This document shows positions 57,822-64,000 of a stretch of DNA of 64,000 bases, in pieces. A program made the translations under genes and the position numbers. The stretch comes from Corynebacterium rhinophilum. GTDB taxonomy: Bacteria; Actinomycetota; Actinomycetes; Mycobacteriales; Mycobacteriaceae. The number at the start of each line of letters is the position of its first letter. Position 1 is the first letter of the stretch. Below the pieces are notes generated by a model. The model ran no database searches, was not told the DNA's origin, and saw only the letters and a list, made by a program, of their open reading frames with translations. The stretch is taken from NCBI RefSeq assembly GCF_030227225.1, contig NZ_JASPHQ010000001.1:123712-187711 (forward strand). The letters run 5' to 3'.

Positions 57822-60035
57822 CTACTTCTTCAGGCCATCGATGATCTCGTTGAACTGTGCGACAGGCCGCATGACAGAGGAGGTCTTCTCGTCGTTGGGC
57901 CAGTAGTAGCCGCCGAGGTCGGCGGGATCACCCTGGGCATCGATAAGAGCCTGGGAAATCTCATCGGCCTTGCCGGAAAGCTCGGAGGCAACGTCCTTGA
58001 AGGCGGCCGCGAGATCGGCATCCTCGGTCTGGTTAGCCAGCTCCTCGGCCCAGAAGGTAGCCAGGAAGAAGTGGGAACCGCGGTTGTCGTTCTCGCCCGC
58101 CTTGCGGGATGGGGACTTGCCCTCGTTCAGCAGGCGCTCGGTGGCCTTGTCCAGGGTGGTGGCCAGCACGCCGGCCTTTTCGTTGCCGTTGGTCTGGTTC
58201 TCGTGGCGGAAGGACTCGGCCAGCGCCAAGAACTCACCGAGGGAGTCCCAGCGCAGGTGGTTTTCTTCCTGTACCTGCTGGACGTGCTTCGGGGCGGAGC
58301 CGCCGGCACCGGTCTCGAAGAGGCCGCCGCCTGCCATCAGCGGAACCACGGACAGCATCTTTGCGGAGGTACCCAGCTCGAGGATAGGGAAGAGGTCCGT
58401 GTTGTAGTCACGCAGCACGTTACCGGTCACGGAGATGGTGTCCTCGCCGCGGCGGATGCGCTCGATGGAGGTCTTGGTAGCGGTGACCGGATCCTGGATC
58501 TCGATGTCCAAGCCCTCGGTGTCGTGGTCCTTGAGGTACTTTTCCACCAGGGACTGGATATTGCGGTCGTGGCCGCGCTCCGGGTCGAGCCAGAAGATGG
58601 TCTTCATACCGGACAGGCGCGCGCGGTTGACGGCGAGCTTAACCCAGTCCTGGATCGGCTCGTCCTTGGTCTGGCAGGCGCGCCAGATATCGCCGGCCTC
58701 GACGTCGTGCTCGATGAGCACCTCGCCCTTGGAGTTGCGGACCTCAACGGTGCCGGCTGCGGGCACCTTGAAGGTCTTGTTGTGGGAGCCGTACTCCTCG
58801 GCCTTCTTAGCCATCAGGCCGACGTTTGGCACGGTACCCATGGTGGTGGGGTCAAAGGCGCCGTTTTCCTTGCAGTCTTCGATGACGGCCTGGTACACGC
58901 CGGCGTAGGAGGAGTCCGGGATAACGGCGAGGGTGTCTTGCTCCTCGTCGTTCTTGTTCCACATGTGGCCGGAGGTGCGGATCATGGCCGGCATGGAGGC
59001 GTCAATGATGACATCGGAAGGCACGTGCAGGTTGGTGATGCCCTTGTGGGAGTTGACCATGGCGAGATCGGGGCCATCGGCAAGCGCGGATTCGAAGGCT
59101 GCCTTGATTTCCTCGCCATTGTCGAGCTTGTCCAAGCCTTCCAGGATGGAGCCCAAGCCGTTTTCGCCGTTGAGGCCGGCGGAGATGAGCTCGTCGCCGT
59201 ACTTATCAAAGACATCGGCGAAGTAGGTGCGCACGACGTGGCCGAAGAGGATGGGGTCAGAGACCTTCATCATGGTGGCCTTCAGGTGGGTGGAGAAGAG
59301 CACGCCCTCTTCCTTGGCGCGCTTGACCTGCTGCAGCAGGAACTCATCGAGGGCCTTGGCGGACATGAAGGTGCCGTCGATGACCTCGTCCTTAAGAACC
59401 GGCAGCTCCGGCAGCAGGGTCTGCTCGCCGTCAGCGGTCTTCAGCACGATGGACAGGGTATCTTCCTCGGGGATGATGACGGACTTCTCGTTGTGACGGA
59501 AGTCGTTATCGTCCATGGTGGCGACGTTGGTCTTGGAATCCTTGGACCACTCGCCCATGCGGTGCGGGTGCTTCTTAACAAAGTTCTTTACGGCCTCCGG
59601 CGCGCGGCGGTCGGAGTTACCCTCACGCAGGACGGGGTTAACAGCGGAGCCCTTGACGGAATCGTAGCGGGCCGCGATGTCCTTTTCCTCGTCGGTGGAC
59701 GGGTTATCCGGGTAATCAGGCAGGTCGTAGCCGGCGGCCTGCAGCTCAGCGATGGCCTTCTTCAGCTGCACCAGGGAAGCCGAAATATTCGGCAGCTTGA
59801 TGATATTAGCCTCTGGGGTCTTGGCCATCTTGCCCAGCTCAGCCAGGGCGTCTTCCACCTTCTGGTCCTCGGTGAGGCGCTCTGGGAACTGCGCGGCGAT
59901 GCGGGCAGCCAGGGAAATATCGCGGGTTTCTACGTCAATGCCCGCGGTGGAAGCGAAGGCCTCCACGATGGGCTTGAGGGAGTAGGTCGCCAGAAGCGGC
60001 GCCTCATCGGTACGGGTCCACGTAATCTTAGCCAT
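57822..60035 (-). CDS. icd: Isocitrate dehydrogenase (NADP), monomeric type
   Basis: The 737-aa monomeric enzyme converts isocitrate to 2-oxoglutarate in the citric acid cycle. Family stretches such as [49 protein letters not shown] and [17 protein letters not shown] are clear. This form is typical of corynebacteria. The ATG has AGGAGA upstream. Its last codons are part of the 22-base repeat that recurs at 56358, so it may have served as an integration target. Confidence 0.97.
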   Translation of the reverse strand: MAKITWTRTDEAPLLATYSLKPIVEAFASTAGIDVETRDISLAARIAAQFPERLTEDQKVEDALAELGKMAKTPEANIIKLPNISASLVQLKKAIAELQAAGYDLPDYPDNPSTDEEKDIAARYDSVKGSAVNPVLREGNSDRRAPEAVKNFVKKHPHRMGEWSKDSKTNVATMDDNDFRHNEKSVIIPEEDTLSIVLKTADGEQTLLPELPVLKDEVIDGTFMSAKALDEFLLQQVKRAKEEGVLFSTHLKATMMKVSDPILFGHVVRTYFADVFDKYGDELISAGLNGENGLGSILEGLDKLDNGEEIKAAFESALADGPDLAMVNSHKGITNLHVPSDVIIDASMPAMIRTSGHMWNKNDEEQDTLAVIPDSSYAGVYQAVIEDCKENGAFDPTTMGTVPNVGLMAKKAEEYGSHNKTFKVPAAGTVEVRNSKGEVLIEHDVEAGDIWRACQTKDEPIQDWVKLAVNRARLSGMKTIFWLDPERGHDRNIQSLVEKYLKDHDTEGLDIEIQDPVTATKTSIERIRRGEDTISVTGNVLRDYNTDLFPILELGTSAKMLSVVPLMAGGGLFETGAGGSAPKHVQQVQEENHLRWDSLGEFLALAESFRHENQTNGNEKAGVLATTLDKATERLLNEGKSPSRKAGENDNRGSHFFLATFWAEELANQTEDADLAAAFKDVASELSGKADEISQALIDAQGDPADLGGYYWPNDEKTSSVMRPVAQFNEIIDGLKK
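57823..57844 (-). repeat. Proximal icd 3'-end repeat (candidate attachment site)
   Basis: The last codons of icd; nearly identical to 56358-56379. Key core ACTTCTTCAGG-Y-CATCGATGA. Confidence 0.7.
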
Positions 60036-60092
60036 GATTCTCCTATTAAATGTGGGAAAATTTCTTCAGGTGACCAGATTACCGATTTTGTC

Positions 60093-60108
60093 CGCTCCAT
60101 GTGGAGCG
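60093..60108. promoter_or_regulatory. CGCTCCA-TG-TGGAGCG palindrome between icd and the MFS gene
   Basis: A perfect 7-bp-arm dyad lies in the 191-base divergent promoter region, about 58 bases from the icd start. It is a candidate operator for icd or the transporter. The rest of the gap shows no gene. Confidence 0.45.
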
Positions 60109-60226
60109 CTCGGTACATTCCGGGGCTGGGTGGCATCGGTCACGGGGCCATGCGCTGGGTAAATCTCTTCACCTGTCCACGCCCTGAACATGCTTTATCC
60201 GCAGGTGGGGTGTATCGTCGCCCCTC

Positions 60227-61480
60227 GTGAAAATTATCGATCAGTTAAGCCCGCGCAGCGCCCATGAACACCGCATTCACCGTCGGCCTTTGCCCCGCCA
60301 GACGGAGATTTCTACTGCGCGCCGCACCATCGTCATGGTGGCGATGGCCCTTGGTGCGTTTGCTATCGGTACTACCGAGTTCGTCTCGATGGGCCTGCTA
60401 CCGCTGATCGCGGAGGATTTCGGGGTTTCTGAGGATACCGCCTCCACGCTGATTACCACCTACGCACTCGGTGTAGTGGTCGGTGCGCCCCTGATTGCGG
60501 CCTTTACCGGCAAGCTCCCGCGCCGCCGCCTCATCCTCTTGCTCATCGGCTTTTTGGTGGTGGGCAACCTGCTCTCGGTCCTCGCGCCGAATTACTGGGT
60601 GCTCATGGTGGCTCGATTCATCGCCGGCATGCCCCACGGAGCGTACTTCTCCGTGGCTAACCTGTCCGCGGCGTCGATGGCCCCTCCCGGCGGGCGCGGC
60701 AAGGCCATGGCTTTTGTGGGCATGGGGCTTGCCATCGCCACGGTTATCGGCGTGCCCGCGGCACAGGCCCTGGGTTCCGCGCTGGGGTGGCACGCGGCAT
60801 ACCTAGTGGTTGTGGTCATCGGTCTTATTACCGCCGTGGCCCTGTTCTTCCTCATGCCGCACATGACGGAGATGAAACAGACCGATATCCGCACCGAGTT
60901 CGATGCCTTTAAAAACAGCCAGGTGTGGCTCACCGTCATCATGGGCGTGGTGGGTTTCGGCGGCATGTTCTCCGTCTACACGTATATTTCCTGGACCATG
61001 ACCGAGGTCGCTGGCCTGAGCGATAGCCTGATTTGGGTCGTGCTCATGGCCTACGGCATTGGCATGACGATAGGCAATGCCTTCGGCGGTTGGTTGGCGG
61101 ACCGCAATCTCGAATTCGGGATCATTTTCGCCCTGGCCAGCCTGATCATCATTCTTACGGCCTTCTATTTCCTTTCCGGCCACGCCATCCCGGCCACCAT
61201 TTGCTTTGGCATGGTGGCGTTTATGGGTTCCACGTTGGTGCCGTCGCTGCAGCTGCGTTTGGTCCACGTGGCAGGCGATGCCCAGACCTTATCCGCCGCG
61301 CTCAACCAGTCCGCGCTCAATATCGCGAATGCAGCCGGTGCGACCATCGGCGGCATTGTCGTCGGCGCGGGTCTGGGCTATTCCGCCCCGGCGCTGGCGG
61401 GCGCCGGTTTGGCGGCCGCGGGTTGCGTTGTGTGGGCGATAACAATGTGGGATAAAAAACGCCTTGCAGGCCGCAGCTAG
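60227..61480 (+). CDS. MFS transporter (AraJ/sugar-efflux-like)
   Basis: The 417-aa protein has 12 predicted helices, a cytoplasmic N-terminus with a basic leader, GTTEFVSMGLLPLIAEDFGVS in helix 1-2 and loop motif PRRRLILLLIGF. This fits the DHA1-type efflux group of arabinose/sugar and drug exporters; the substrate is unknown. The GTG at 60227 is used, with no clear ribosome binding site; a TTG at 60289 or a later start near the first helix is possible. Confidence 0.85.
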   Translation: MKIIDQLSPRSAHEHRIHRRPLPRQTEISTARRTIVMVAMALGAFAIGTTEFVSMGLLPLIAEDFGVSEDTASTLITTYALGVVVGAPLIAAFTGKLPRRRLILLLIGFLVVGNLLSVLAPNYWVLMVARFIAGMPHGAYFSVANLSAASMAPPGGRGKAMAFVGMGLAIATVIGVPAAQALGSALGWHAAYLVVVVIGLITAVALFFLMPHMTEMKQTDIRTEFDAFKNSQVWLTVIMGVVGFGGMFSVYTYISWTMTEVAGLSDSLIWVVLMAYGIGMTIGNAFGGWLADRNLEFGIIFALASLIIILTAFYFLSGHAIPATICFGMVAFMGSTLVPSLQLRLVHVAGDAQTLSAALNQSALNIANAAGATIGGIVVGAGLGYSAPALAGAGLAAAGCVVWAITMWDKKRLAGRS

Positions 61481-61515
61481 AAGTACCACCGCACACGCCT
61501 ATATTCTGGAGCACC

Positions 61516-62409
61516 ATGAGCCTTACCATCGCTAGCGTCAACGTCAATGGAATCCGCGCCGCGTGCAAGCAGCGCAACGAAAACAACCCCGGCATGAATG
61601 CCTGGTTGGAACAAACCCCGGCCGATATCGTGCTGATGCAAGAGGTACGCGCCACCCCGGATCAAGCCAGAAAGGCCCTGGCACCCGCCCTGGAAGCAGG
61701 CTGGCACTTGGAGCTTGCCGATGCCGCCGCCAAGGGCCGCGCCGGAGTAGGCATCCTCTCTCGCACGCCGCTTGCCGATGTCGAAATCGGCTTCGGCTCC
61801 TTTACCGATGCCGGCCGCTGGATTGCCGCTACCACCCGCGATATCCGCGTGGCCTCGCTGTATCTGCCTTCCGGCGATACCGATTCGCCGAAGCTGGATG
61901 AAAAGTACCGCTTCTTGGATGAATTCGATTCCGTGCTGGCAGAAAACGCCGATAAGGACATGGTCATCGGCGGTGACTGGAATATCTGCCACCGTGCCCA
62001 GGATTTGAAGAATAATAAGGCCAACGAGAAGAAGGCCGGCCACCTGCCAGAAGAGCGCGCCTTTATGGACCATATCTTCGGCAGCTTTCCGGATGAGGCG
62101 CCGCAGGAGAAAAAGAACCTGGGCGAGTGGCTCGGCGTCGTGGACTACGCGGGCACCACCCCGTGGGAGCCGGCCACCGCGCCGCAGTGGTTCGACGTGG
62201 CGCGCCGGCTCCACCCAGAGGCCGACGGCCCCTATACCTGGTGGACCTATCGCGGCCAAGCCTTCAATAACGATGCAGGCTGGCGCATCGACTACCAAGC
62301 CGCAACTCAGCCGCTGCTCGATCGCGCGCAGCGCACCTGGGTGGATAAGGCCCCGACCGTAGAGCAGCGCTGGTCCGATCACTCGCCACTGCTGGTGGAA
62401 TACGTCTGA
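61516..62409 (+). CDS. xth: Exodeoxyribonuclease III
   Basis: The AP endonuclease/3'-5' exonuclease has the typical fold with SVNVNGIRAA, LMQEVRA, GGDWNICHRAQDLKN and SDHSPLLVEY carrying the active-site residues. It processes abasic sites left by glycosylases, possibly including the OGG-fold protein nearby. Length is 297 aa. The stop overlaps the start of the next gene by one base. Confidence 0.95.
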   Translation: MSLTIASVNVNGIRAACKQRNENNPGMNAWLEQTPADIVLMQEVRATPDQARKALAPALEAGWHLELADAAAKGRAGVGILSRTPLADVEIGFGSFTDAGRWIAATTRDIRVASLYLPSGDTDSPKLDEKYRFLDEFDSVLAENADKDMVIGGDWNICHRAQDLKNNKANEKKAGHLPEERAFMDHIFGSFPDEAPQEKKNLGEWLGVVDYAGTTPWEPATAPQWFDVARRLHPEADGPYTWWTYRGQAFNNDAGWRIDYQAATQPLLDRAQRTWVDKAPTVEQRWSDHSPLLVEYV

Positions 62410-63356
62410 TGTCGCCGCTATTTAGCGTCCTGTACGTCATCGGCATTACCGCCGAGTCCATGACGGCTGCGCTATCGGCCGGCCGGCAAAAACTCGACCT
62501 TTTCGGCGTGACGATGATCGCCGCCATTACCGCACTAGGCGGTGGCACCGTCCGCGATATCGTGCTGGCGGATCCGCCTCTGACCTGGGTAGAACACCCC
62601 ATCTATCTGGTCATCGTCATCGCTGCCGCCATCGTCACGGTGGGCATGTCCTTCCTCATGCACTATTTCCGCCACCTCTTCCTCATTCTCGATGCCTTGG
62701 GGCTGGCGGTCTTTTCCGTGCTGGGCACCCAGATTGCCGCGCACTTGGGCTATGGCTTCATCATCGCCTCTGTATCAGCGGTTATCTCCGGCGTCTTCGG
62801 CGGCGTGCTGCGCGATCTGCTCTCAGACCGCATTCCGCTGGTATTCTCCGGAGAGTTTTATGCGGCCATCTCGATTCTGGCGGCCGGGTTGTACATGATC
62901 CTCCTGCGCGCCGGGCTATCCGAGGAACCCACGGCGATCATCACCGCCCTAGTCTGCTTTAGCGCGCGCCTTGCGGCTATCTACTTTAAGAAGGGCCTGC
63001 CCGTCTTCGAGTACCGCGACGGCGAGCAACAGATGGATCCGCGCCTGCGGCTATCGGCGCGCATCGTACGCGATGGTGCCCGCCGGGCCAAGCGGAAGGC
63101 GGGCGCGGCCACCCGCTACGCCAGCCCGATTACCCGGCCGCTGGGCCGCAGCAGGCGCACCGCAAGCGATTTTGCCTCGCCGCTCAGCCTCGAGGATCTA
63201 AATAGCAACCGGATCGCGCGGCCGCCTGCCCACCCATCCATTACCCGCCCCAGCGGCAAGCACTCGCCGGGAGCGAGGGGAGTGGATGTACAGCAGCAAT
63301 GGACCTTCAACAAGGAGGATGTGGGCAGGCAAAGGACCCCCAAGCACAAGCAGTAG
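62409..63356 (+). CDS. TRIC-type (UPF0126) cation channel family protein with long tail
   Basis: Seven helices in two UPF0126 repeats, each with the glycine signature (ALGGGTVRDIVLAD; GVFGGVLRDLLSDRIPLVF). The family is bacterial trimeric intracellular cation channels. After about residue 205 comes a basic, polar tail of about 105 residues absent from most relatives. It overlaps xth by one base. Confidence 0.87.
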   Translation: MSPLFSVLYVIGITAESMTAALSAGRQKLDLFGVTMIAAITALGGGTVRDIVLADPPLTWVEHPIYLVIVIAAAIVTVGMSFLMHYFRHLFLILDALGLAVFSVLGTQIAAHLGYGFIIASVSAVISGVFGGVLRDLLSDRIPLVFSGEFYAAISILAAGLYMILLRAGLSEEPTAIITALVCFSARLAAIYFKKGLPVFEYRDGEQQMDPRLRLSARIVRDGARRAKRKAGAATRYASPITRPLGRSRRTASDFASPLSLEDLNSNRIARPPAHPSITRPSGKHSPGARGVDVQQQWTFNKEDVGRQRTPKHKQ

Positions 63357-63378
63357 TGCTAGTATTAACACGTTAAAA

Positions 63379-63388
63379 ATTTCGAAAT
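63379..63388. promoter_or_regulatory. ATTTCGAAAT palindrome in an AT-rich promoter
   Basis: A perfect 10-bp palindrome, next to TTAAC-AC-GTTAA (63365-63376), in the short AT-rich region before the small membrane protein gene. Confidence 0.35.
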
Positions 63389-63406
63389 CTGCAACGGAGA
63401 AAGTTC

Positions 63407-63598
63407 ATGGCTCGCGCAATTATTCCTTTTGTCCTTGGCGCCGTAATCCTCGCCCTGAGCATCTGGTGGTGGACTGCTGTCGGACCGTCCTTCGCCTTCC
63501 TCGGCCCCATCGTCCTCATGGGCGTCGGCGGTGCCTTTATGGTGGCCGGCTTCGCCATCTTCATGGATATCGTCAGCTCTACCTCCCGCAAGGTCTAA
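63407..63598 (+). CDS. Small two-helix membrane protein
   Basis: The 63-aa protein has two hydrophobic helices (about 4-22 and 28-53) and a short basic end. GGAGAAAG precedes the ATG. No family recognised; small proteins of this type are common in actinobacteria. Confidence 0.7.
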   Translation: MARAIIPFVLGAVILALSIWWWTAVGPSFAFLGPIVLMGVGGAFMVAGFAIFMDIVSSTSRKV

Positions 63599-63613
63599 GG
63601 GGCCGGTCCAAGG

Positions 63614-64000
63614 ATGAAGGCTATCGATCTCCTCACGGACATGGCGCAACGCCCGCTCGATGCGCTCGCTGCATTGCCGGAGCTCAGCAACGAGACCGCC
63701 AATGCGCACTTTGGTGATCATCCGAATTCGATCACGTGGCTGCTGTGGCACACCGGCCGCATGGCAGACCTGCAGCTTGCGCAACTGACTGGGGAAGAAG
63801 AGTTGTGGCAGCGCTACGACCTCGACCTGCCGGATGCCATGGGCTATGGCCAATCGGCGGAGGAAGCGCGTGCGGTGACCACGCAGGACATCGGCAAGCT
63901 CCGCAGCTATACCCAGGAAGCATTGGAGCAGGTCAAGGCGTATGTGACCTCGCTGGAGGATGGCAACCTCGATGACGTGATTGATACCTCGTGGACGCCG
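63614..64000 (+). CDS. DinB-like (mycothiol-dependent type) protein, N-terminal part
   Basis: The frame is open to the right edge (129 codons seen). It starts MKAIDLLTDMAQRPLDALAALPEL and has the HPNSITWLLWHTGRMADLQLAQL helix with a histidine typical of DinB_2/DUF664 four-helix proteins, in which such histidines bind metal. Relatives in actinobacteria include mycothiol-dependent enzymes. AAGGATG gives only a poor ribosome binding site. The C-terminus lies outside the window. Confidence 0.75.
   Translation, partial: MKAIDLLTDMAQRPLDALAALPELSNETANAHFGDHPNSITWLLWHTGRMADLQLAQLTGEEELWQRYDLDLPDAMGYGQSAEEARAVTTQDIGKLRSYTQEALEQVKAYVTSLEDGNLDDVIDTSWTP

Noticed and set aside
58071..60230. 719-codon open frame opposite icd
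   Set aside because: The composition is Gly/Val/Leu/His repeats typical of antisense reading of a GC-rich gene; icd itself is unmistakable.

Overview
The window looks like a core chromosomal segment of a Corynebacterium. It is GC-rich (about 60%). It carries the actinobacterial order groES, groEL with a His-rich tail, whiB, sigD, rsdA, DUF5319, guaB, guaB-paralogue, guaA. It also has a monomeric NADP isocitrate dehydrogenase, a MocR-type PdxR next to pdxST, an ImuA/ImuB/DnaE2 mutagenesis set, and methionine genes that share one operator-like motif. The first gene is cut at the left edge and a DinB-family gene is cut at the right edge. I saw no rRNA, tRNA, CRISPR array or insertion sequence.

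Layout. 1-9565: end of a D-lactate dehydrogenase-type FAD/Fe-S enzyme, glmS, alr, then the tRNA t6A genes tsaE, tsaB, rimI-like and tsaD, with an AspT/YidE-type transporter and a small membrane protein between tsaE and tsaB. 9655-15230: a small conserved gene, a NarL-type two-component system divergent from an ABC exporter, and a DUF4143-type ATPase reached through a 23-bp tandem repeat. 15268-24851: chaperonins behind a CIRCE element, WhiB, SigD and its anti-sigma factor, and the GMP synthesis genes. 24865-29320: an HNH/DUF222 gene, a membrane protein, imuA-imuB and an AMIN-like lipoprotein. 29431-36196: a sucrase/ferredoxin-like protein, the methionine importer metQNI and SOS-type dnaE2. 36362-41714: an XRE/DUF2975 pair with a dense operator region, two PH-domain membrane proteins, trmL, folD, a DUF3017 protein and a second HNH/DUF222 gene. 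41940-49716: metX-metY, a metallo-hydrolase, a quinol nitric oxide reductase operon with a Cys-motif membrane protein and a slipin. 49754-56204: pdxR/pdxST, an M3 peptidase and a PepSY membrane protein. 56358-57844: a two-gene module bracketed by copies of the icd 3' end. 57822-64000: icd, an MFS transporter, exonuclease III, a TRIC-type channel, a small membrane protein and the DinB fragment.

How the genes work together. DNA damage tolerance is spread over imuA-imuB, dnaE2 (LexA-like box) and xth. Sulfur amino acid supply (metX, metY, metQNI) is probably co-regulated through TAGACNAAGCGGT sites, which resemble McbR operators. The pdx genes are probably switched by PdxR through an 11-bp inverted repeat.

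Most unusual observations. (1) A five-step chain of overlapping TGATG stop/start junctions, exactly 23 bp apart, links an ABC permease to a DUF4143 ATPase through four heptapeptide frames. (2) A two-gene module with an OGG-fold glycosylase-like protein lies between near-identical 22-bp copies of the icd 3' end, which suggests integration there. (3) A 13-mer, GCTTGCCGATGCC, occurs ten times, nine on the + strand whatever the gene direction. (4) Both HNH/DUF222 genes have paired TTATCCACAG-type boxes upstream in the same orientation. (5) PdxR lacks the expected PLP-binding lysine.
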